A stretch of 10,002 nt of DNA. Origin: Rhodobiaceae bacterium (GTDB taxonomy: Bacteria; Pseudomonadota; Alphaproteobacteria; Parvibaculales; Parvibaculaceae). Made by a program: the position numbers and the translations under genes. Shown here piece by piece: positions 1 to 6,900 of this stretch. Where the stretch lies: NCBI GenBank assembly GCA_002401305.2, contig NVSO02000238.1, positions 1 to 10,002 on the forward strand, given 5' to 3'. How positions within the stretch are numbered: the stretch's first letter is position 1; every line of letters starts with the position of its first letter. The notes beneath the pieces are model-generated. The model did not search any database. It was not told where the DNA came from and worked only from the letters and a program-made list of their open reading frames with translations.

Positions 1-359
1 GGCTAACTTAGAGGAGGCCACTCCATACCACTCAACCGACCGGCCTGCCTCGTAGTGTCAGGAAATGCGGCGGACCTGAGCCTCCACGAGGACTACGAAC
101 GAAGAGCCAAAGCCCTTCTAAGCAAGTATCGTATAGATAGTCTAAGACCCAGACTTCACAATGGGCCCTTTGTGCGACGACCGTATCACACTCAATTTTA
201 TTGGTGAAGCATCACCGCAGCCAAATAAAATAAACCATTGTTTTATAATGAAAAATTAAGGTTAATGGAAAGACCGGATTCAACAAAATCAATAGGAAAG
301 CCCACGCTCTTAAACCAAAAGCTTAGGAGGGGCGCTTAATCTAAAACCTTGATGATTAT
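1..359. other. Intergenic region downstream of pleD with dense inverted repeats; no confident gene
   Basis: No recognisable gene lies between the left edge and the pleD stop. Bases 1-122 are rich in complementary segments: CTTAGA (7-12) with TCTAAG (117-122), GGAG/CTCC (13-16/21-24), CGTAGT (51-56) with ACTACG (92-97), TCAGG (58-62) with CCTGA (75-79), and CCTC/GAGG (81-84/88-91). Together they could fold as one RNA with a three-way junction. Bases 190-260 are AT-rich, hold a GGTGA-AGCA-TCACC hairpin (203-216) and a TATAAT hexamer (244-249) without a recognisable -35 partner. No U-tract terminator is visible for pleD. In many relatives rpmG follows pleD; no rpmG reading frame is seen here. 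I do not recognise a known RNA family. Confidence 0.4.
25..207 (+). CDS. Doubtful 60-codon reading frame with ATA start, unknown function
   Basis: This frame runs 60 codons from an ATA at 25 to a TGA at 205-207. An AGAGGAGG sequence (10-17), close to an ideal Shine-Dalgarno, ends 7 bases before the ATA. An in-frame TAA lies at 4-6. The first in-frame conventional start is a GTG at 55, which has no ribosome site. The product would be basic with a DYERRAKALLSKYR stretch in the middle and an aromatic end (QFYW). Codon use includes many AGA, CGA, CTA and ATA codons, unlike the confident genes nearby. I do not recognise the protein. It may be a gene remnant, a small gene with a rare start, or chance, since the same bases also carry RNA-like inverted repeats. 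Confidence 0.15.
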   Translation: MPLNRPACLVVSGNAADLSLHEDYERRAKALLSKYRIDSLRPRLHNGPFVRRPYHTQFYW

Positions 360-1727
360 CTACGCGGCGTCAGCAACAACCCGGTTCCGGCCTTCTCGCT
401 TGGCCCGGTACAAAGCCTGGTCCGCCCGTTCCAGAAGAGCTTCCACCGTGTCCTGCGACCCAAGAGTGGAGGCAACGCCGATGCTCACAGTGACATCGAT
501 AGACGAGCCATCCGGGGTTTTAAACGGCGCATCCGCCACCTGCTCTCGCAATCTTTCCGCAATGGAAGAGGCAAAAGCAACATCTGTATCGGGCATAACC
601 ACGACAAATTCCTCACCACCAAAACGGCACGGCAAGTCAATTCCACGCACATTGGCCTTCAGCCGAGTGGCAAATTCTTTAAGCACTGCATCGCCCGCAG
701 GGTGCCCATAGGTATCATTCACGAGCTTGAAGAAGTCGATATCCAGTATCAACAAACACACATGTTTGTCTTTGGTGCCGCAGGTGTCGACTTGTGTTGT
801 CAAATGATTGGTCATGTAGCGACGGTTATGCAATCCGGTCAGCGGATCGGTCACTGCCAATTCAAGGCTGGCGTGCAAACTAATCCGCAATCTCTCTTGA
901 TAACGCCTATGGCGCAGCTGTGTACGCACCCGCGCCATCAGCTCATGGCGCTCAATCGGGCGCACAACATAATCGTTCACGCCCATGTCCAAAGCCCGCA
1001 CCAACCGCTCAACATTTCCCTCTTCCACCAGGACAATAACGGGAATATTTCGCGTGGCGTCATGGGACCGTATTTGCGAACAAAGCCGCAGGCCGTCAGC
1101 GTCTTCTAAAGACAGGCTAACAATGATGATGTCAAAATCAGACGTCGAGGCCAAACGGAGGATGTCCTCACCGTCTTCTGCCGTCGTCACCGAGTGCTTC
1201 TGAGAAAGCGTCTCCACAATCCGGCGCCGTGACAGCGCTCGGTCGTCGAGTAAAAGGATTTGGCCATTTTCGGCAGACACTTCAGTCTTCGTGTCTTCAC
1301 CAACAAGCCCAATACGTTGGCCTGTCTCTTCGCGCATGCGCAATTCATCCGTCAGCATCTTAAGCCGAACAAGGCTCTTAACGCGCGCAAACAAAGCAAC
1401 GTCATCCACAGGTTTTGTTAGAAAATCATCAGCCCCAGCTTCAAGTCCCTCGACACGGTCCTTTTGCTGATCCAAGGCTGTTACCATGATGATAGGCACA
1501 TGAGAGGTTTCAGGCATGGCGCGCAATCGGCGGCACACTTCAAATCCATCCATACCCGGCATCATGACATCAAGAAGAATAATATCCGGCTTTTCCCGAA
1601 CAGCCACTTCCAATGCTTCTGGACCAGAGGATGCTTGTAAAACACCAAAATACTCTGCCATCAGCTTAGCTTCTAGAAGCTTAAGATTGGCAGGCACATC
1701 ATCGACGATAAGAACTCTGGCGGTCAC
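360..1727 (-). CDS. pleD: PleD, response regulator diguanylate cyclase (REC-REC-GGDEF)
   Basis: Makes c-di-GMP from two GTP and, in Caulobacter, acts at the differentiating cell pole when phosphorylated. The 455 residues match the family's usual length. Receiver 1 (about 3-120) has acidic residues D9/D10, phosphoacceptor D53 in DIILLDVMMPG and K105. Receiver 2 (about 155-272) keeps D161/D162 but has Ser204 at the acceptor position and Arg256 where Lys is usual, as expected for the degenerate adaptor domain. The GGDEF domain (about 290-455) has DPLTGLHNRR, the active-site GGEEF (370-374) and the inhibitory RxxD site RGID (361-364). The start is a GTG at 1727, three bases after the divK stop, and the N-terminus lines up with known PleD proteins; translation is probably coupled to divK. 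Confidence 0.96.
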   Translation of the reverse strand: MTARVLIVDDVPANLKLLEAKLMAEYFGVLQASSGPEALEVAVREKPDIILLDVMMPGMDGFEVCRRLRAMPETSHVPIIMVTALDQQKDRVEGLEAGADDFLTKPVDDVALFARVKSLVRLKMLTDELRMREETGQRIGLVGEDTKTEVSAENGQILLLDDRALSRRRIVETLSQKHSVTTAEDGEDILRLASTSDFDIIIVSLSLEDADGLRLCSQIRSHDATRNIPVIVLVEEGNVERLVRALDMGVNDYVVRPIERHELMARVRTQLRHRRYQERLRISLHASLELAVTDPLTGLHNRRYMTNHLTTQVDTCGTKDKHVCLLILDIDFFKLVNDTYGHPAGDAVLKEFATRLKANVRGIDLPCRFGGEEFVVVMPDTDVAFASSIAERLREQVADAPFKTPDGSSIDVTVSIGVASTLGSQDTVEALLERADQALYRAKREGRNRVVADAA

Positions 1728-1730
1728 AAT

Positions 1731-2096
1731 TTACCCCAAAAAACGTTGAACTGTTTCTAAGAACTGGGTCACTGAAATTGGCTTGGCGATATAGGCTTCG
1801 CATCCACCTTCACGGATCTTCTCTTCATCCCCCTTCATCGCGAAGGCTGTAACCGCCACGACGGGAATGGAGCGCAGATCATCGTCTTCCTTAAGCCACT
1901 TCATGACTTCAAGACCCGATACCTCTGGCAATTGAATATCCATGAGAATGAGGTCGGGACGATTCGTTCGCGCAATCTCAAGCGCTTCGATCCCATCCCG
2001 GGTTTGCAACGTCTCGTAGCCATGAGCGTCCAATAGGTCGTGAAAAAGCTTCATATTCAGCTCATTATCTTCCACGATTAAGACTGTCTTTGACAT
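1731..2096 (-). CDS. divK: DivK, single-domain cell-cycle response regulator
   Basis: A 121-residue stand-alone receiver. In Caulobacter and relatives, phosphorylated DivK, controlled by the kinase DivJ and the phosphatase/kinase PleC, binds DivL and PleC and lowers CtrA activity, setting cell-cycle and polar fate. Visible residues are E9/D10, phosphoacceptor D53 ([13 protein letters not shown]), T83-type switch residue in [11 protein letters not shown], and the IAKPI lysine motif. No output domain follows, as expected. The frame is open further upstream to 2141, but the ATG at 2096 gives the conserved [19 protein letters not shown]-terminus; the added 15 residues would not resemble the family. 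It is first in a two-gene operon with pleD. Confidence 0.96.
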   Translation of the reverse strand: MSKTVLIVEDNELNMKLFHDLLDAHGYETLQTRDGIEALEIARTNRPDLILMDIQLPEVSGLEVMKWLKEDDDLRSIPVVAVTAFAMKGDEEKIREGGCEAYIAKPISVTQFLETVQRFLG

Positions 2097-2211
2097 CGAT
2101 TCCGATGCTCCCTTGTCAGGTTTTGCCGTGCAGCCAAGCAAAACCTTGCAAATCCCCCAACTGGCCGAATTAATGGGTGCTGCTGGTACGTTCCATCAGA
2201 CCCCAATAATC

Positions 2212-2226
2212 TTAACTAACCCTTTA
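2212..2226. promoter_or_regulatory. Imperfect CtrA-like box upstream of divK
   Basis: TTAA-N7-TTTA, seven of eight conserved bases of the CtrA recognition pattern TTAA-N7-TTAA. A full second TTAA is present one base further (2224-2227), giving a non-standard N8 spacing. It overlaps the palindrome at 2220-2231. Regulation of divK by CtrA is known in Caulobacter, so the place is plausible, but short AT-rich matches are common and this is an inference. Confidence 0.3.
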
Positions 2227-2274
2227 AAGGGCCGTCCGTCACCGCTACACATAGAGCAATCTGACCCAAGAACC

Positions 2275-2289
2275 TTAACATTGACTTGA
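2275..2289 (+). promoter_or_regulatory. Imperfect CtrA-like box upstream of the DUF3572 gene
   Basis: TTAA-N7-TTGA, again seven of eight bases of the CtrA pattern, ending 22 bases before the ATG of the DUF3572 gene. If functional at this distance it would overlap the promoter core or early leader. Inference from pattern only. Confidence 0.22.
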
Positions 2290-2311
2290 TAAAGAGTTAG
2301 GCATTTCAAAA

Positions 2312-2602
2312 ATGACGCCAGAAGCCGCAGAAACACTTGCATTAGAGGCTATAAGTTTCATCGCCGGAGACGAAGATTTAGTGGCAGGCTTATTTGACCA
2401 AACCGGCATGGGAGTCGACGAATTACGAGACGCACTCGGCAATGCTGACACCGTGGGCCAAACCCTCGCTGGCGTACTCGATTACCTGCTCATGAATGAC
2501 GAATGGGTGCTAAACTTTGCCGAACAGGTCAACATCGCGCCGGAAAAAGTTCTAAGCGCCCGAGTAGCCCTCCCCGGCGGCCAACATTGGGGCTCTATAT
2601 AA
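2312..2602 (+). CDS. DUF3572 family small protein
   Basis: A 96-residue acidic, mostly helical protein without signal peptide, membrane segment or cysteine. Its pattern matches DUF3572, a family of alphaproteobacterial proteins of unknown function often found next to divK-pleD: an N-terminal helix with ALEAISFIAGDEDLV, a central DELRDALGN segment, then GVLDYLLMNDEWVLNFAEQ and IAPEKVLSARVALPGG. The ATG at 2312 gives the usual family length; only a weak TTAGG (2297-2301) lies 10 bases upstream. It is divergent from divK, and 82 bases separate it from the next gene. The conserved neighbourhood hints at a cell-cycle link, but no biochemical role can be read from the sequence. Confidence 0.85.
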   Translation: MTPEAAETLALEAISFIAGDEDLVAGLFDQTGMGVDELRDALGNADTVGQTLAGVLDYLLMNDEWVLNFAEQVNIAPEKVLSARVALPGGQHWGSI

Positions 2603-2684
2603 GTCCCCATTTTCAGGTTCTCGCCCTGCCATTTCCCCAAAATAGCGTCACCCAAAAGCATTCGTCCAAAAGTGAGTTTAAAAT

Positions 2685-3362
2685 ATGAGCATTGCCAACC
2701 TAGAGCCTCTCGTGCTCGAACAACTTCAGACCCTAACTCTGGATCCCACACGCCCGCTCATTATTTCAGATGCTGACGAAGTGCTTTTACAATTTGTCGC
2801 CGGGCTGGAAACCTATTTGGAAGGCCGCGAGATGTGGCTCGACCTTCAATCTTTCGCTCTATCTGGCAACATCAAACACAAGCAGAGCAATGAAGTGGTC
2901 CCGACCGAAGATGTACCAGCCCTTCTCTCCGACTTCTTTGCAGCCTCAACAGGAGATTTAAAAGCCGTCGCCGGGGCAGCAGACGCCCTAGCAGCCCTCC
3001 ACAAACGCGGTGCTCAAATCATTGTGCTGACAAATGTGCCTCACGAACAAAGGCATGTGCGCCAAGAATGTCTCGCCCGCCAAGGCCTCGACTATCCCGT
3101 CATTGCTAATCAGGGCCTAAAAGGCCCGGCAGTTGCCTATCTTGCACAACAATGCAAAGGCCCCTTCTTCTTTTTGGATGACATTCCCCACAACATCGCT
3201 TCTGTTGCCAAGGCCCACGCGTCCACAAAGTGTATTCACTTCATCGCCGACAAACGCCTCGCCCGACTCATCGATCCTGCCAAAGACAGTCAGATACAGT
3301 CCTCTAGCTGGCCTCAAACCCACGCCTATATCGAAAAAGAACTCACCCGATTAGGCCACTAA
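2685..3362 (+). CDS. HAD-superfamily hydrolase, substrate unknown
   Basis: A 225-residue cytoplasmic protein with all four HAD catalytic motifs: motif I ISDADEVL (nucleophile D29, acid/base D31), motif II VLTN (T116), motif III lysine K146 in GLKGPAV, and motif IV FFLDD (D165/D166). The roughly 80 residues between motifs I and II form a cap-like insert, rich in helices and containing a WLDLQSF segment. The family uses an aspartyl-phosphate intermediate, so this is most likely a phosphatase; the substrate cannot be told. The ATG at 2685 has a GTGAG 8 bases upstream. It lies ahead of a sugar kinase gene with a 75-base gap, so co-transcription is possible but not certain. Confidence 0.85.
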   Translation: MSIANLEPLVLEQLQTLTLDPTRPLIISDADEVLLQFVAGLETYLEGREMWLDLQSFALSGNIKHKQSNEVVPTEDVPALLSDFFAASTGDLKAVAGAADALAALHKRGAQIIVLTNVPHEQRHVRQECLARQGLDYPVIANQGLKGPAVAYLAQQCKGPFFFLDDIPHNIASVAKAHASTKCIHFIADKRLARLIDPAKDSQIQSSSWPQTHAYIEKELTRLGH

Positions 3363-3399
3363 ACAGCTTCTGAATTCAAGCAGTCAGCAAAATGACAGA

Positions 3400-3427
3400 C
3401 GTTGAAACACAGGCGTTGAAACAAAGG
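3400..3427 (+). repeat. 14-bp tandem duplication overlapping the ROK kinase ribosome-binding site
   Basis: Two adjacent 14-base units, CGTTGAAACACAGG and CGTTGAAACAAAGG, differ at one base. The second unit supplies most of the AAGGA Shine-Dalgarno (3424-3428), placed 9 bases before the ATG at 3438. The first unit ends in CAGG, a weaker copy. This looks like a recent slippage duplication in the leader. Confidence 0.8.
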
Positions 3428-3437
3428 ACATATCTAC

Positions 3438-4382
3438 ATGCGCATTGGCATTGACCTTGGTGGGACAAAGATAGAAGGCATTGCTATGAACGCGGCGGGC
3501 AAGATCATTGCGCGCCACCGCCTGCCCACTCCCCAAGGCGAATATGATGTCACCCTTCAAGCACTCGCAGCAGTCGTAGATGCCCTCGTTGAAAAAGAAC
3601 CCAGCGCCTCAGGCGCACCGATTGGCATTGGTATGCCCGGTGCCGTTTCCCCCCAAACCGGATTAGTAAAAAACGCAAATAGCGTATGCCTCATCGGCAA
3701 ACCGTTAGAAAACGACCTCACAAGCTTGCTCAAACGCCCCGTGCGCCTTGCCAATGATGCTGATTGCTTTGCCCTGTCTGAAGCGGTCGACGGCGCGGGA
3801 CGCGGTTCCCGGTCTGTCTTCGGCGTTATTCTGGGCACCGGAGTGGGTGGCGGTTTTGTATGCGACAACAATTTGGTCTCCGGCCCCAATGCCATTGCCG
3901 GTGAATGGGGCCATATTCAATTACCCTGGATGACACCTGAAGAATTGCCCGGCACTAAATGTTATTGCGGCAAACACGGCTGCGTTGAAACATGGCTTTC
4001 CGGCCCCGGGTTCAATGCCAACAACGACCTGTCACTGACAAATGAAGAAGTAAGTGCCCATAATTATTTAAGCGCCCACACACCAGAACAGATCGAAATC
4101 AATCGGGCTCTCGACCTATACCACGACCGCCTTGCGCGTGGCCTTGCGACCATCATCAACATCATCGACCCCGACGTCATTGTTCTAGGCGGCGGCATGT
4201 CCAACATCCAAAGCCTCTATTCCCAAGTGCCCACATTATGGGGCGCGCATGTTTTCTCCGATCAAGTTGTGACCCGCCTTGTGCAAAACCATCACGGAGA
4301 TTCAAGCGGCGTACGGGGAGCTGCATGGCTATGGAGTGCCGATGAAGCGCGCGCCGTCTCGCTTGAGCGTGCAAATGGATAG
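3438..4382 (+). CDS. ROK-family sugar kinase, fructokinase (Mak)-like
   Basis: ATP-dependent hexose kinase of 314 residues, cytoplasmic. The N-terminal phosphate-binding loop is GIDLGGTK (residues 4-11), then GIGMPG (64-68 region), the catalytic aspartate D107 in [18 protein letters not shown], an ATP site ILGTGVGGG (131-139), and the ROK zinc motif made by H159 (GEWGH) and CYCGKHGC (C175, C177, C182). The tail has [12 protein letters not shown]. The [16 protein letters not shown] and [12 protein letters not shown] segments resemble E. coli fructokinase Mak more than glucokinases or N-acetylglucosamine kinases, so fructose to fructose-6-phosphate is the best guess; mannose or GlcNAc remain possible. 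Its 3' end overlaps dinB, and it follows a HAD gene, a possible sugar-phosphate pairing. Confidence 0.9.
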   Translation: MRIGIDLGGTKIEGIAMNAAGKIIARHRLPTPQGEYDVTLQALAAVVDALVEKEPSASGAPIGIGMPGAVSPQTGLVKNANSVCLIGKPLENDLTSLLKRPVRLANDADCFALSEAVDGAGRGSRSVFGVILGTGVGGGFVCDNNLVSGPNAIAGEWGHIQLPWMTPEELPGTKCYCGKHGCVETWLSGPGFNANNDLSLTNEEVSAHNYLSAHTPEQIEINRALDLYHDRLARGLATIINIIDPDVIVLGGGMSNIQSLYSQVPTLWGAHVFSDQVVTRLVQNHHGDSSGVRGAAWLWSADEARAVSLERANG

Positions 4383-5691
4383 CCCCGCCCAAACCAAGAA
4401 GACACCGACAGGCCTGTGCCGCGACTGCCTCACACAGCTCTGTCGTCCGGCAAATAAGCCCCCTCTTCGCCGATGTCCGACATGCAGCAAACCGCGCCTT
4501 CTCACCCACCCAGAGCTATTCGACCTATCCATCGCCCATTTAGATTGTGACGCATTCTACGCCTCCGTTGAGAAGCGCGACAATCCAGACCTCAACGACA
4601 AACCGCTCATCATTGGCGGGGGAAAGCGCGGCGTTGTCAGCACCTGTTGTTACATCGCCAGAACCTACGGCGTACGCTCAGCCATGCCCGCCTTCACAGC
4701 CAAAGCCCTGTGTCCTGACGCCATTTTCATGCCGCCCAACATGAGTAAATACACAAGCGTCGGCAAAGAAATTCGGGAACGTATGCGGGCGCTCACTCCG
4801 CTGGTTGAGCCTCTTTCTATTGACGAAGCCTTCATGGACCTCTCAGGCACCCAACGTCTCCATCACGCCCCACCGGTTCTCGTGCTCGCCAAATTGGCCA
4901 AAGAAATCGAACAAGACATTGGCATCTCAGTTTCAATTGGCCTCAGTCACAATAAGTTTCTTGCAAAAATCGCCTCAGACTTTGACAAACCACGCGGGTT
5001 TTCTGTCATCGGCAAAGCCGAAACCGAAAGCTTTCTAGAAGACAAGCCGGTCGGCATGATCTGGGGGGTGGGCAAGGCTTTTCAGAAGAAATTGGCAGGC
5101 GATGGCATCACAAAGATCAAACACCTGTGGCGTGTGGACGAAAAAACCCTCGCAACCAGATACGGCCAAATGGGCTTGAGACTCTTCCAATTATCGCGCG
5201 GGAAAGACACGCGCACAATAAAACCGCACCGCCCCACCAAAAGCATATCCAATGAAATCACCTTTCCAGAAGATGTGCGTGATGTTGAAGTTCTCTCCAA
5301 ACGCCTGTGGCGCTTGTGTGAAAAGGTATCTGGGCGGGCAAAAGCGTCGGAGCACGCTGGTAAAACGATTGTCCTAAAACTCAAAACAGCTGATTTTAAA
5401 TCGCGCACCAGAAGCCAAACCCTACCCGACCCGACCCAATTGGCGGATGTCATTTTCAAAATTGCGGACCCTCTTCTGCGCAAAGAAGCCAATGGCACAC
5501 CCTTTCGACTATTAGGCGTAGGGATTTCAAATTTGGACAATGCCAATTACGCAGATCCCCCCGACATGCTCAATCCAGAAGCCGAAAAAAATGCCGACGC
5601 CGAACGTGCCATGGATGTACTCCGTGCCAAATTTGGGGACACCGCCATTGGCAAAGGCCGTGGTCTCAAGGCAAAATCCAAACCCTCTTAA
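4375..5691 (+). CDS. dinB: DNA polymerase IV (Y-family, DinB) with N-terminal Cys4 extension
   Basis: Error-prone translesion polymerase of 438 residues from the chosen start. After an N-terminal extension with two CxxC pairs (C15/C18 in LCRDCL, C34/C37 in RRCPTC; probable zinc binding) comes the palm: [17 protein letters not shown] with metal ligand D57 and tyrosine gate Y62, and SIDEAFMDL with D150/E151. Helix-hairpin-helix thumb ([13 protein letters not shown]) and little-finger regions follow, ending in a basic [12 protein letters not shown] tail. Such Cys-rich extensions are usual in alphaproteobacterial DinB. ATG 4375 overlaps the ROK kinase stop by 8 bases with a weak GAG 7 bases upstream. 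ATG 4342 is an alternative with GGAG 5 bases upstream and a 41-base overlap. No LexA-type box is evident in the preceding coding sequence. Confidence 0.92.
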   Translation: MDSPAQTKKTPTGLCRDCLTQLCRPANKPPLRRCPTCSKPRLLTHPELFDLSIAHLDCDAFYASVEKRDNPDLNDKPLIIGGGKRGVVSTCCYIARTYGVRSAMPAFTAKALCPDAIFMPPNMSKYTSVGKEIRERMRALTPLVEPLSIDEAFMDLSGTQRLHHAPPVLVLAKLAKEIEQDIGISVSIGLSHNKFLAKIASDFDKPRGFSVIGKAETESFLEDKPVGMIWGVGKAFQKKLAGDGITKIKHLWRVDEKTLATRYGQMGLRLFQLSRGKDTRTIKPHRPTKSISNEITFPEDVRDVEVLSKRLWRLCEKVSGRAKASEHAGKTIVLKLKTADFKSRTRSQTLPDPTQLADVIFKIADPLLRKEANGTPFRLLGVGISNLDNANYADPPDMLNPEAEKNADAERAMDVLRAKFGDTAIGKGRGLKAKSKPS

Positions 5692-5725
5692 TCTCCAACT
5701 CGACACTTCAAAAACTGAGAAAATG

Positions 5726-6697
5726 ATGACAGAGAAAAACCAACCAAAAATTCTAGTAACGCGCAAACTGACACCGGCTGCTGAAAAACGCCTTCGCGCG
5801 TCCTATGACATCTGGTGGAACCAAGAGGACCGTCAGCTCTCAGGAAAAGAGATCATCGACCTTTCCCAAGGTATGGACGCGGTCCTGCCGTGCGTCTCAG
5901 ATGATTTGAGCGCCCCCATCATTGAGCAGCTGTCTTCGTCAATAAAAATTATTTCCACGTTCTCTGTTGGCTACGATCACATCAACATTGAAGCCGCTTC
6001 AAAACGGTTTATCCACGTCACCAACACGCCAGACGTGGTGACCAATGCGACCGCAGACATAGCGCTCCTTCTCCTGCTCGGAGCCGCCAGAGGGGCTACA
6101 CACGGCATGCAAAGTATACAGTCCGACAAATGGGCCCGCTGGTCACCCACCGGAATGCTGGGCACTGACTTGAGCGGAAAAACACTTGGTATCTTTGGGA
6201 TGGGCCGCATTGGCCAAGCCACCGCCACACGGGCCCGCGCCTTTGGGATGAAAATTCACTATCACAATCGTACCCGTCTAGCACCAGCAGAAGAAGCCAA
6301 CGCCACCTACCATGAGAATGCTGAAAGTCTGTATGCAGCTTGCGATATCATCTCTTTACATGCAGCTTCAAACGACCAAACCAAAGGCCTGATCAACCCT
6401 AGGTCGCTGGCTCACTTCAAGCCCGGCGCCATTCTCATCAACACCGCCCGAGGCGACCTTGTAGAAGATGACGCTCTCATATCAGCCCTTCAATCGGGAA
6501 AATTGTCCGCCATTGGTTTAGACGTCTACGCCAATGAGCCCAACATCGATCCGCGGTATCGGTCGCTTCAAAATGCCTTCCTGCTCCCCCACCTTGGGAC
6601 CGCCACCTTAGAAACACGCGACGCTATGGGGTTTCGCGCCATCGACAATTTGGATGCCTTCTTCGCAAGCAAACCCCTCCCAGATCCAGTGAACTGA
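5726..6697 (+). CDS. D-2-hydroxyacid dehydrogenase, glyoxylate/hydroxypyruvate reductase type
   Basis: NAD(P)H-dependent reductase of 2-oxoacids such as glyoxylate or hydroxypyruvate; cytoplasmic, 323 residues, the usual family length. The nucleotide-binding Rossmann signature is GIFGMGRIG (155-163) and is followed by a basic NRTR at 181-184, where such residues favour NADPH over NADH. The catalytic triad is visible: R242 in NTARGDLV, E271 in DVYANEP and H289 in LLPHLGTAT. The frame is open further upstream into dinB, but the double ATG at 5723/5726 gives the family N-terminus; GAG at 5717-5719 sits 6 bases before the second ATG. It follows dinB by 34 bases and probably shares its transcript. 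Exact substrate is not determinable. Confidence 0.9.
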   Translation: MTEKNQPKILVTRKLTPAAEKRLRASYDIWWNQEDRQLSGKEIIDLSQGMDAVLPCVSDDLSAPIIEQLSSSIKIISTFSVGYDHINIEAASKRFIHVTNTPDVVTNATADIALLLLLGAARGATHGMQSIQSDKWARWSPTGMLGTDLSGKTLGIFGMGRIGQATATRARAFGMKIHYHNRTRLAPAEEANATYHENAESLYAACDIISLHAASNDQTKGLINPRSLAHFKPGAILINTARGDLVEDDALISALQSGKLSAIGLDVYANEPNIDPRYRSLQNAFLLPHLGTATLETRDAMGFRAIDNLDAFFASKPLPDPVN

Positions 6698-6798
6698 CCT
6701 ACCGCGCAAAGCCCAAGTGAGTTCTGTGACTAACAAAAATATCTAACACTGTTCAAATCAAGCGCCGACAACGCACACGGCAATTCTTGTCCAATGGT

Positions 6799-6830
6799 AA
6801 TTTTTTCCGCAATTTTACTGGGAAAAAATT
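6799..6830. promoter_or_regulatory. Inverted repeat upstream of the sigma-54 promoter, possible activator site
   Basis: Perfect 10-bp arms AATTTTTTCC (6799-6808) and GGAAAAAATT (6821-6830) with a 12-base spacer. A second, shifted pairing GCAATTTT (6809-6816) / AAAATTGC (6825-6832) is nested inside. The centre lies about 72 bases upstream of the -24 element and about 97 upstream of the expected transcription start, a typical distance for a sigma-54 enhancer-binding protein. It does not match NtrC or NifA sites I know. A smaller TGATC-TT-GATCA repeat lies at 6845-6856. Confidence 0.4.
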
Positions 6831-6885
6831 GCCGCCTAACCGAATGATCTTGATCAAAAGCCTTGGTTTCCCTCAAAAAAATAAC

Positions 6886-6900
6886 TGGCACGTGCCTTGC
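6886..6900 (+). promoter_or_regulatory. Sigma-54 (RpoN) promoter of the GGDEF gene
   Basis: TGGCACG-TGCC-TTGC matches the core consensus TGGCACG-N4-TTGC exactly, with the required GG-N10-GC spacing (GG 6887-6888, GC 6899-6900); only the following A/T position is G. Transcription would start near 6912, giving a leader of about 37 bases before the ATG at 6949. It lies in a non-coding gap in the right orientation. Confidence 0.75.

Larger units (their letters stand above)
2097..2311. promoter_or_regulatory. Divergent promoter region between divK and the DUF3572 gene
   Basis: The 215 bases between the two divergent starts must hold promoters for both directions. Directly visible are a perfect 12-bp palindrome CCCTTTAAAGGG (2220-2231), two 7-of-8 matches to the CtrA box TTAA-N7-TTAA (2212-2226 and 2275-2289), and a GANTC sequence (2098-2102) right next to the divK start. 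I could not assign a clear -35/-10 pair in either direction. No reading frame of note is present. Confidence 0.5.

Noticed and set aside
244..249. Perfect TATAAT hexamer as a rightward promoter antisense to pleD.
   Set aside because: No -35-like element at 16-18 bases upstream, and the surrounding AT-rich sequence makes a chance match likely.
702..1109. A 135-codon plus-strand frame opposite pleD.
   Set aside because: It is a shadow of pleD, whose domains and catalytic residues are complete on the minus strand; the product resembles no protein I know.
3392..3454. A 20-codon frame (ATG 3392 to TGA 3452-3454) overlapping the start of the sugar-kinase gene, as a possible leader peptide.
   Set aside because: No ribosome-binding site precedes it, it has no run of regulatory codons, and it is explained by the 14-bp tandem repeat.
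5492..5508. TGGCACACCCTTTCG in dinB resembling a sigma-54 promoter.
   Set aside because: It lies inside the coding sequence, lacks TTGC at the -12 position and has no gene start close downstream.
6845..6856. TGATC-TT-GATCA as an FNR/FixK-type site.
   Set aside because: The consensus TTGAT-N4-ATCAA needs a 4-base spacer and flanking T/A bases that are not present.
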